A stretch of 64,000 nucleotides of DNA, taken from positions 48,852,787-48,916,786 of the forward strand of contig NC_079202.1 of assembly GCF_026745355.1 (NCBI RefSeq). The letters run 5' to 3'. This DNA is from Beta vulgaris subsp. vulgaris (Eukaryota; Streptophyta; Magnoliopsida; Caryophyllales; Amaranthaceae). The first letter of the stretch is position 1; each line of letters starts with the position of its first letter. The notes under the pieces are model-generated. The model made no database searches. It was given only the letters and a program-made list of their open reading frames with translations, and was not told the origin of the DNA. Both the position numbers and the translations under genes were made by a program. Below, one piece after another: positions 34,501 through 46,500 of the stretch.

Positions 34501-37500
34501 ATGTCTCGACCCTACCTCCAATCGCATATATTCCTCCAGGCATGTTCGCTTCGTCGAACAAACCTACCCCTTCGCCAACCCTACACTCTCCTCGCCCAGC
34601 TCAGTCCCCCCTTTTTCGGACAACTAGTGGTCGTTCTCATACCCTATCATCCTCTTGCCTATCCCTCCCAACCCCCCACCCCAACCAAACATTATCCCAC
34701 ACCCTGCCTCTCCCCAGTCCGTCTCCCCAGCACCCTCTACTCCCGCGTCCCATGTCCCAGACCTATCCCCCTCTCCATCGTCCACTCATGCTTCCGCACC
34801 CTCCCCACCTACATCCCCTACCACACCCTACTAGCACCCTAACTCCACTCGCGCCTCACATAATATCTACAAGGCCATTCAAAAACTCAATCTCCACGCT
34901 CAACTCACCCCCATCGAATGTACCACCATCAAAGATGCTCTGGCTAACCTGGTTTGGAGTGATGCCATGCAAATACAATATTAAGCCCTCATAAACAACA
35001 AAACATGGAATCGCGTACCTCGCACACCCTCCTAAAACCTTGTTGGTTGCAAGTTGGTCTTCCGAACTAAATACAATTCCGACGGCAGCATTGACGAACA
35101 CAAGGCTCGCCTAGTCGCAAAAGTTTTTCATCAAAGGTCGGGGCTTGACTATATCGAAACCTTCAGTCCTGTCATGAAACTCTCCACTGTCTGTCTCATC
35201 CTTAGCCTTGCTATAACCCAAGGATGGACATTCCGTCAACTGGACATCGATGATGCTTTCTTACAAGGCACCCTCACTGAGGATGTCTACATGGTTCAAC
35301 CTTCGGGTTTTAAGGATCCGCACCACCCTAATTATGTTTGCCATCTTAAAAAGGCTCTTTATGGCCTAAAACAAGCCCCTCGGGCTTGGTATACTAAGCT
35401 CCGCACTTTTCTCTTCCAAATGGGTTTCACCAACGCCATCTCCGGCACCTCCCTATTTTCTACCAAACACAATAACCAACCATCTACGTGCTTGTCTACG
35501 TTGATGGCATTATCATCAGTGGCCCTAACTCTTCCACTATAGCCTCCTTTATTGCTAGCCTTGCCTCTCGGTTCTCCCTAAAGGACCTTAGGACACTTAA
35601 TTACTTATTTTTTTGGTGTTGAGGTTCAACCTTGCCCCCGCTTGCCTCCTACTTAGGCAACTTAAGTATGTCCTTGACTTACTTGACCGTGTCAAAATGC
35701 TTAAGGCTAAACCCGTTAGCACCTCGTTGGAACCCCACACCCACCTCACTCTACATGCTAGTGATCCTCTCACAAACCCAACTAAGTACCACGCACTAGT
35801 GGGCAGTCTTCAGTACTTGGGCCTCACACGCCCAGATGTTGCATTTGTCGTAAACTGTCTCTCTCGATTCATGCACAAACCAACATCTCATCACTGGCAG
35901 ACTCTAAAACGTGTTCTAAGATATCTCAAAGGCACCCTTGATTATGGTCTAACGCTTTATCGAGATTCTCCAATCCAATTGCATGCCTTTTCGGATGCCG
36001 ATTGGGCTGGAGATCGAGATGATTTTATCTCAACAGGGGCTTACATTGTTTACTTGGGCCCCAACCCCATCTCCTTGAGCTCCAAGAAACAACACTGCGT
36101 TGCTCGCTCGTCCACTAAAGCTGAGTATCTTTCTATTGCTCAAACTGCAGCCGAGGTTGTGTCTTTTCTTAATGTACTCCATGAGCTTGGTATTGAAGGT
36201 GTTACTTCTGCGGTAATCTATTCTGATAATATTGTGCTACTCGCCTTAGTGCTAATCCTATTTTTTAGTCTCCTATGAAACATCTTGGACTTGACTATCA
36301 TTTTATTTGCGAAAAAAGTTCAAAGTGGTATATTGCGTGTTTCTCTCGTTGCCTAAGATGATCAGCTTGTCGATGCTCTTACCAAGCCCCTTGCTCGTCC
36401 ACGTATTAACATGATATAGTCCAAGATTGGCCTTATCCTTCGGTCGTCCATCTTGTGGGGACATGATAAGAGTTGATCTCATCAACTCGTGTATTTAGCT
36501 GAATATACATATCCACTATTGTGTATTATCTTGTTTCATATTCTATTTTCTATATTCTCTCTCAGTTAGTTGGCATATTTTTTTATTTTTTGTTATCTTC
36601 TCTTTGTAACTCCTATTGTAAATGTATACGTATTACTAGCTGTAGGTAGTTAGATTACTTTTGTAGAAATATCATCTTAATCATCAATGAGAAGTAAGCT
36701 TTTCCCATACTTCACAAGCATACCTTAATAATGGTAAATAGTCCCAAAAAATTATAAGTAACCCTAAAAAAATTTAGTAACCGCTATTATATTAATCACT
36801 AACCCTTAGCATAAGTAACCGCTATTAGATATAGTAGTCCCCAACATAAAAGATTGAAAACTACACATTTGTAATATCATGTTAATTCTTACCTCGTATT
36901 CCCAGTCGCATCTTATTGTGCCGATCCCTAATATCAATGTTTGAAGAGCAGTGCCACCAAAAATCATCCCAGCCCAAATACCCTATTTCATGCAATTAAT
37001 ATGCAAGATTTTAGAAAATAAACCTAAGTGCTTATATCATAGAAATTGTAATAAACAGAACTGTATAATTTAATAAGTTACCACAACACCAGTGTTGAAC
37101 ACCCATCCCATCACAATTCCAAGAGGAAGTCCAACAACATAATAGGACCCGATATTAATGTATGCTACCCATACTTGCCATCCCGATCCAACTGCCACTC
37201 CTGGACCATAAAAAAAGGGAGCACATTACTACATTAGGTCAATCAAAGACCCATAAGATATAGCAACATGATTAACGTGGCTTTTGAGAGGTATGTTTCC
37301 AAAGGTGATTTTTTTTTCTGACTTCAGCGGAACTGTTCATACATAAAAGGACGCACAAACAGAACCAAAAGGTGAAATCAAATAGAACAATAATGCGAAA
37401 AAAGCACAAACAGGAAATAAATGACATAAGAAGAACACATGGGTCTGGAATCTGGACAACTTGATAAAGAGAACGAGAGTTCAGTCCACTTACAAGCCCG

Positions 37501-40500
37501 CATGAGGTTATATAATATGATAATAAAATTGATTTGCAATAATAGGGTTAACTCCTCTAACTTTATAATGTGGTGCTTTTTCTCCTTTTTCTCAAATGTG
37601 GAACAACTCAATGTGCATATCAACATGGAGTTCAATAGGAATACAAATCTCCCATAAACGTCTCATTCTTATTTACAAAAAGAAAATAATAAAAGCACAA
37701 AATCACAAACGGACTACCTTACATGAAAATATTAACTTTCAAAATCAACATTGTCAACTTTACTTTTTCTTAACGGTACAACTTAATCTCCATGATTAAC
37801 GTTTACACACAACTTTACCGGCTCTCATTTTTAAAAATATACAAAATACCCTAAACAAACTATTAGTTTTTCCTCGATCTTCTCGCCCTTCCAATAATTA
37901 TTACGAAATGCATTTTTACATAAAACTCTATATGTCTTCACATACATTGTTTGCAAATAAGGCTAATCATAACTTATAATTGTAATTAATCAGAAGTACC
38001 GAAACTTATTTCATTAGGTGTTGAAACTAACTAAAACTTATTAATTGAACATATTAGTTCTTTATTCTTATACATACAGTACCAAAGTCAAATTTTGAAA
38101 TAAAATGCACCAGAACAACTGGTTGAACAGATATACATACAGCATACTATACTTCTAAAATTTTATCTATGGTGTATCTAATTGGAACCGAAACTATGGC
38201 ATTTATATAAGTTTACTTATCTAAATTAAAGTTGTGTTAGTTGATGCAAAAGTTAAAAAGTAAAGATGTACAAGTATAAAAAGAATGGAAGAATTATGTG
38301 CCCTCTTTTAAAATCAATCCTAATACTTACCATGCAAATAAATTAAATAGTATTGACAAGTTTTTTTTTTTTTGACAATGAGTATTCACAAGTTACATAG
38401 AAGTATTATTGATGTAAGGGAGTGGAAGGTGGGACCTGAGAGGACAGGCTGAACGCTGTTGAGAAGAATAGTAAAGGCTAAGAGCCATGAAAGTTTATCA
38501 ACTTCTTCAATGACAGGAGCACTATCTGAGAATATGTATGCAAATTTATCATGGAATGCCATGATAAATACGCAAAAGAAAAGTCCAATTATTGTGGAAG
38601 TTATCACTGAAACTTTTGTCGCAAACTTTGCTGCTTTACCATTGCCGGCTCCTAGTTCATTCGCAATTCTTACCCTGTTAATTAACACGCATAACGCATT
38701 AGCTACATTATTTTAAATCCAGTTCAAATTAGTCAATGCGATTAACAGAGACTGTAGATGTCACATAGCAGCATAATTTAAGTGCGCCTCAAAAAATTTA
38801 TGATGTAAAAGACTGCAGATTTAGGTTACATTCTTTTTATCTGAATTATTGTGAACTTATTCGATTTAAATAAAGTTATTTAAATTTATTGGAACTTATT
38901 GAAGTTCATATTATTCGGTGTTAAAACTAATATGAGCTTAGCTGAATTTATTTGAATTTAGCAGAACTTATTTGAATTTAACTAAACTTATTTAATCATA
39001 TTATACCACAAAGTTTTTTTTCTAAAGGTGATAAGAAGTAGAGAACAGACCTTTAGTAACCTTATAATCTAGCAAATGTACGAGACATTACATCTAAAAC
39101 TTTTGACTTAAGTTTAACTTTCTTTTATTGTTACATGCATCTTTGATATGTTGATCAGTTGATTCATATTAAGTTTATGTTATTAGCGAGATACCATATT
39201 TTTTTCTATCTTTTTTTTGAAAAAATATGTTAAAATTATTAATATTAATATGTGATGGAGGAATTAATAATCTTAAATTAAATCGGAGCTAGGGGAAATG
39301 TTTCTATGCATGTAACTCTTGAAAAAAAACTACTGCCTCCAAGAAAAAGAAAAAACAATTACCCAGTTGCAGCAAAGAAAGCAAGAGGAATCATCATCTC
39401 CCATCCATTTATTGTCATGCTGATCATTCATAAAAATGACACAATTAGTTGCAATAAGAAATAAGTACAACTAGTGTAACAACAGCTCAAACAAAATGAC
39501 AACGTAATAATTAGTAAGAATACGGTTGAAAATCATTAATAATCTAATATCATCGTCATGACTCATGACATAACTTACCAAATTGATAACGCATCCACCG
39601 CAATTGCAGCATTTTTTAATCCACCCACCATCAGGACCAGTATTCTGTAGTACCAGTTTTCCAAGCTTTAATTTGTTTCACACCACGAAAGATAAAACAA
39701 AATTAGAGGCTAGAAATGACAAACGTGAATAATGCTAATGTTACTAAAATCTACTTCTGTGGTTTGCACGGCAAGTGATGATAGTGAAATCCAACTCACA
39801 TGATTAATAATATTTTAATGTTTCTATTAGTAGTGATTACCCATCAGGTAGATATAGCAATGTCCAATAATTACTTCTGTGGTCGAATTATTGAGCTTCG
39901 ACAAGATGGGCTTTTAACGTGATTTTCTATGCGTTGCATTATTGGTGTGGTACAACAAATAATCACACTTTTATAGTTTGTTTTCAAAAAATCACTTACT
40001 CCTCCTTTGATTCATCCCAAAAACAAGCATAACAAAATAATGCGTGGTCAATTGTTGGTCAATTGTTGATCTTCTACTAATGTATTTAATTTTATTAACA
40101 TATTTGTTTATAAATAAACAATTTTATGAAAGAATCTTATCATATTTATTTTAGATTATAAATCATGTGGAATTTGTTTTGTAAAAGGTTGTCACTTTTA
40201 AATTAAAATTAGGTAATGATAAGCCCAATATCAAAAAGAAAATAAGCTCAATAATGACTAGGTTAACTTCTTTCGGTAACTAGTTTAATTCATTTAGTAA
40301 CTAGGTCTACTTTTCTATTTAAAATTAAACCGTTTCTTTTAATATATAAGTTATGAATCATGTGTATGATAATTCTAGTAATGTACCAGAGCATGACGCC
40401 AGAGGCAGCTGAGAGCTTAACGAACTCCCAAAGTTCTGTGAAAGCTTGCCAAGATAACCCGCTCCAAGTATCAGGACAACCACCCCAAGCAACATAAGCC

Positions 40501-43500
40501 ATTTCTCCAAAGAAAAGGATCCACCAAGAGACATTCAAGGTAATGCATAGGCCAATAATGCCCATATTGAACACATACACAAGAAGCCAACTCATGATCA
40601 CGTGAATAACAAAAGCTACAAATGAGACCCAAGCAATTATCGCGGTCTTAAGTTGGCTTTGCAAGAATCGTTGCACCGGAAACACGAAAGCGAAACTGAA
40701 GTGTAAAGGGATGAGCCACAAGGCAACTACACCTGATAGCTCAGCGACGTCGTCTGGCTCGCCCACTAGTTTGAGAATCGGTGTTGCAAAGACGTAGAAA
40801 GGAAGGAGTAAGAAGCAGCAAAGGAAGAGGACTATCCATGAACGTTGCATGTAGACGCCTAACATGTACAGTTTTCTGGCTCCAAATGCTTGTCCACATA
40901 GTGTCTCCAATGCACTTGCCATACCTAGCTAATTAAAGGCGCAATATATGTAAAGTCAATCCACTTGTACGTACATGTCTCGCAATCAAAATTCCATAAT
41001 AAAGTTGTAATTCGACATGACAAGATGATCTAAATCAAAACCAAAGTTATTATATTAGAATGTAGAACCTCATTATAGTGTTGTTAATGATGATGATTCT
41101 AATAATAATAATGATGATGGATGGCAATAATAAGAATAATCATATTCTTCATAATATTAATATAATACGACAGTACTAGTATTAAATAGTAATAATAGTA
41201 TTAAACATGATATGATAACTTATATATCATGTAGCATTCAATGTTGTCTTTTAATTATTGCGTACTCACATAGATGGATGATAATTAATCATTATTCTAG
41301 GTTATTATTTCTTTATTGAAACTTATTAAACCTAATTGGTTTTTTATTAAATCTAATTACCTCTAATAATATTATTCCCTATGTTTCATAAACATCCAAA
41401 ATTTTAAATAACCCCAACCATATCTAATCACACCACCATAACATTAGGCAGTATACATCATCCTACCCACTATCATACTATTGATCTATGGTAACTCACC
41501 TAGATCAAAGCTCCAAAATAACATTTTGTCCCTCTTCTTTCCCTCAATTCCTTTTTTTGTCCCTCTTCTTTCCTTCAATTCCTCGTTTATATACTTTAAA
41601 CAACTATTTTTAAATAAATTTTCAACTTCATTAAATGTTAAATTTTCTAAATTTGTAGCATTCAATCATATATAAAAAAAATTTCGACCATTTGATATTA
41701 TTTTGAATTGACTTTTTCATTACATATAATTAAAGTATAGATTCATATAATAATATCTATACATAATTTTGTAGTACACCTAGAAAAAAGAATGGCCTAA
41801 CTTAAACGAAATAGTTAATGGGCTATAAAAAAGAATATGACTTAAAATGGTAAGTTAATCAGTTAATTGAACAACTTTTCTTTAAAGATTTGGTTATTTA
41901 AATAGAAAAATTGAACAATTAAACAATTAGCGATAACATCTAAGTTATTCTTACACAAACTTGGATGGACAAATATGTTTACTAAAACTTCATTTCAAAG
42001 TACTGCGATTTTTCCAGTATTAGTTAATTTATCTTAAGGTTGCTTTCATACACAGAAAAAGAAGCTTCATTTCAAAAAAAAAAAAAAAAAAATTTGACGA
42101 GTCAAACTACTTTCACACACACATTTTCTTTAAAGATTTGATTATTTAAATTGTAAAGTTGCTTTCATACAAATAAAAAAAATGATCAATCAAACTGATT
42201 ATGTAGCCATACCCCAATGAGCAGATTCCTAGATGCGCCTGATTAAGATGAATCAATTAAGATCACGCGTAGCTATCTTTTTTCCCATACATTTGTAAGA
42301 GAATATGGATAAGTTTGATAATGAATAGCGGTTACTATGCAAATGTTGCATGTATTTAGAAATGGATAAAGTATGTTTAATCCTAAGGGCTGATTAAAAT
42401 AAACTTAAAGTGAAAACATTAAGCAATACTACCTAAACTTAAAATAATACCTCTATACACCTGATTTTGTCATAGATTCCTAAACTAATACAGAGTACCA
42501 TCTTCTGAAAATAAAAAACAATTTAATGCTTACTGTTATTCGACTTCAAATATCAAATTAAAACTGTTAGATTAAAAAATTGTTTATCTATCATTAATCT
42601 GAAGAAGCATACGATCTATTAATATCCTTCATCTTTCCTCCGTCTCATAATATTGTTCTTATTTCTCATTTTGCATAAGTATTAAGGAAAGTGGAACATA
42701 TCATGATTTGTACGTGTTTATGTTGAACTTGTATGGGAAAGTAAATGATTTTTCCTTGTTTTTTAATAGATAAAATAAAAATTTGTTGAATCTTTTGGTA
42801 AATTATGCTAATTGTTTCAGCCAAAAAAAATCATCTTATATGAACTAAAATAACCAATAGGAGTACGAGCAAAGTAAATAACTAAAGTTGCATGATTTTA
42901 AATAAGATCATTTTTGAGACACCTATTAAGCTTTTTAGAAAGAATGAAGTGACGCGTGTTTGTCCTTGCGACGCATCTTCAATTCTGGCAAAAACATGTA
43001 GAAAGCTTGATCAAATCCACTAAAAAGGGAGTATGTGCAGAAAGAGTAGCTAATTACCGTTATATGCAGTCTTTTAGTTTTTAATAGTTTGTCAATGGGG
43101 TTCATCCGAAATCGATTAAATGGAAAAGATTTCACTTAAAATGTCCAACAACCTTTAAAACTTCAAAACAGAAATAGAGTATGTACAATAAGGATTTTCA
43201 AAAGTTTCTCTAACTTGCTTTTTAAGGAGACAGAAAATAAAGAGTTGTATTTTATATAATAATGGAGCTCTCCATTCTATCTTGAATGTATCTCCATCGA
43301 TACACTTGATCGAGACACTTTGAAAAGTGTTTTTTTGAGGAGATACTATTTAAAAGAAATGGAAAATGACCTTTCGTTGCGCCCAACTAATCAATCGGTG
43401 ACAGATGATACAAAAGAATGAACTGATTAATATAAGCCTAGGTTTACTTGATCGATTATGTAACGAACAATGAACTAGTGTGTTGGCCCGACCATTGCTC

Positions 43501-46500
43501 CGGGTATTATCTTTTTTCTTCTTCACAATTGATATGTATTTTTTCCACTCTTGTAAATATTAATTTTAAAAAAAATCTAACATTTAATTTACTTTATGTT
43601 TGCAATGAATATATAATATTATATGTGGATTTATTAAGCCCTAAAAAAGTTAATTGAGATGGTAAGGACAAACTTCTCTTTGCAAGAGGTCGCATGTTCA
43701 AATCTAGTGGCAAACAATATCTATTTTGTAAGATAACGTAATAATCTATATGGCACATAAGATGACGTGAATAGTGCCACATGGCCCTGTTGCTTTGTTA
43801 GGAACACCTTTTAATTAGAGGTGATCATTTGCGGGTTTGGACTGGTTGCGGGACGGGCCAAACCTTAATTTTTGTCCAACGGGCCTAATATGCCTAGTCC
43901 AAGCTCTTTTCATGCGGGCTTAACTATTTGTCAATGACCTGTCCTAATAAACGGACGGGCTTGCCCGCGGGCCTATTAATACCTTTATTTATTTTTTTCA
44001 AATAAGTCTAGCTAATTTCCTTTAATATATAAAGATTATAATATAATTTTGATTAAAATTGAAAAAAAGTTGATAATCACATTGTAAGATAAAGAGAAAG
44101 TTCAAAAATTTCCTAGAAAAAAATGTTAGAGGACGATAAATTAAGTTGTAAAGGTAAGAATAAAGATAATTATGTGTTACCAAAGCTATATTAGTGCAAA
44201 TAAACTATATGTTCCAAAAGATAAATCAATACTAAATTAGTAAGATATAAAAAATAAAATTTCAAAGAAAATAGATATTATGATAAACGGGTCGGCGGGC
44301 TAGCCCGCGATATGTTTGAATTTGTCCATATCCGTCGTCCATTAATATTAACGGGTCGAGATTGGCCCACCCATTTAATTTTTTTTCAAAATTTACTGTT
44401 CATACTCGCAACTTTAACGGACCAGTCTAAATGAGTTTAGCGGGTCGTCCGTCTGTGAACAACTCTACTTTTAATATATAGGATAGATTGTGTATTTGTG
44501 CTACGTTGGATATATATACACAACTTTGCATTTGCATATCCCACAGGTAAATCTAATAGTAGTTGAACACATCCTATATCCAAAAGCATTAACGCGATAT
44601 CATGTTATCAATTTATCATTGATCACAACTCGGCAACTCCCAAGAAAACAATGACTTGCATTTGCATATCTTTATTACTAGAAAATGATAGTTTCAACTT
44701 TTACCAGCTTGATGTAAAAAAAAAAAAAACAAAAAAACTTTTACCAGCTAGTGACGAAAAATTAAACTTCTGATTTATTTCTTTTGCTAGGACACTCACG
44801 CTTGACAAATTACATGAAATAGATATCTATCAATCCTAATTTTTTTAAACTACACATACAGTTTGATTTTTATGCATATTATTATAAAATTTTGATTGTT
44901 AGTATTTTTAGTTATATATGAAAATAAAAATCATAAAATTTTGTATTTGTTACAAATATACTCCTTAAATCAAACCTAACAACATTCTCAATAATTTTAT
45001 TTTACCTAATACTATGTAAATTGTAAACGATGGTCAAAAAAGTATACAATATTAATAGTGTCTAAGTAAAATTTGTATAAGTTATATCAGAGGAGGGGAT
45101 AGAATATCCGCATGTTATTTTTTTGTTATACTATATGAAAAGAGGGGATAGAATATCCACATGTTATTTTTTTGTTATACTATATGAAAAGCGAGAATAG
45201 AATATCCACAAGTTATTTGCAAAAAACCTAAATTTAACATTTTTTAATCTTGTTGTTGTTTTAATATGTGACACTTGCAAACTATTAAAAATTTATTCGA
45301 TCAAAACTCGACTCGATTATACTCGATTAAGTCAAAGATCAATCAAAATTGCACTCGAATAACCTCAACTCAACTTAAAATCAACTCAAACTATTAACCA
45401 GTCGAATCGAGCTAGCTCAAACTCAATTCGTATTTGACCTCCTTTAACGTAAGTGGATCTATAATAAATAACTACACAGATAACTGACAGCCCGAAGTAC
45501 GCGAGCAAACAAGACGGCTTTCCTTTTGGTTTCTACTGGCTCGACTAGTTTTTAAAAAATTTCAAAGAAAACTAACTACATTATAAAAACACTACACTAC
45601 AAAACAGTATTTTAACTTTTGCATTTTATGTCATAATAACTTTAATTAAGAAGCTTTTATAATAAACTATAATAACTTTCTTTTTGTATTAGACGGAGAT
45701 TCACGGGTACATGGTCCTTAGAGAGAAATAATAAAATGCAAAATCCTAAAATATACTTCGTAAAATATAAGCTTTCCGTTCATTTAATTTTCCTTTATAA
45801 ACTTTTGTAATAAAACTCGAAAAAACATCATCAACCAATTTGTAAAAGTATTTTCTCAAATTTTATACAAAGGATGTGTTTTATTTATCCGAATTCTCTT
45901 AAATTTAATTAAATTTAAATGAACTTATCTGAATTTATAAAAACATATTGAATTTTATCGTGTAAGGTGTCAAAACTTGTCTAAACTTATAAATATAAGA
46001 AAGTGGTTTGTACCAGTTGAAAATAATTTTCAGATGAAGTAAGAGAACTTCAAATGGATTAGAACAACTTCAATTCTCTTACTCCATCTAAAAATTCTTT
46101 TCAACTAGTGCATATCACTTTTTTATGTTTGTGATAGAGACATATATTGATATATACTCCCTCCGTTTCCTAAAGATCTTCCCACTTACTGTTCCTATAG
46201 ATACCAAGGAAAATCAAGTTGTGTGGGGCATGGTGTGAGTAAAGTAGGAGAGAGAAAGGGGTTAAGATTGAATTAATAATGTAATGGTGGACCATATGAT
46301 AGTGACATGAGAGGGTAAATAGGGAAATTTGTTTTGCCAAATAAGGAATAAAGCAAAAGAGGAAAGATCTTTTGGAAACACCCTTAAACGAAAAGAGGGA
46401 AGATCTTTAGGAAACGGAGGAAGTATATATATACTTCATATTCCAAATAGTAAAGGATATTTCTTGGTGGGATGGGTTCAGTAACATCCTTCTTTTTAGC

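Larger units (their letters stand above)
32177..36716 (+). mobile_element. Ty1/copia retrotransposon (Ale/Retrofit-like) inside MATE intron 7
   Basis: The element is structurally complete and 4540 bp long. 5' LTR 32177-32422 and 3' LTR 36464-36716 both begin TGATAAGAGTTGATC and end ATACTTCACA. The target duplication AGCAT is exact (32172-32176 and 36717-36721). The primer site TGGTACCACAACAAGG follows the 5' LTR at 32423. The polypurine tract CTTGTGGGGACA precedes the 3' LTR. The LTRs differ at many positions and one has small insertions, so it is not recent. It lies antisense to the MATE gene. Short LTRs and total size fit the Ale/Retrofit lineage. Confidence 0.93.

Noticed and set aside
33612..34994. 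A 460-residue open frame in the copia element as one intact protein.
   Set aside because: Only the first part is GAG-pre-integrase and integrase. After about 34060 the true integrase frame moves to another phase and the Pro/Ser-rich remainder is an out-of-frame reading.
40290..40922. Minus-strand open frame as a short stand-alone MATE protein.
   Set aside because: It is exon 2 of the assembled gene plus read-through into intron 2. The exon 1 join restores the LLLGMASALET motif.
42639..42870. Complete Stowaway MITE beginning CTCCGTCTCATAATATTG.
   Set aside because: No matching right tip or TA pair could be found; at most a fragment.
43640..43800. tRNA gene.
   Set aside because: The A and B boxes are there, but arms do not pair; it fits a SINE head.
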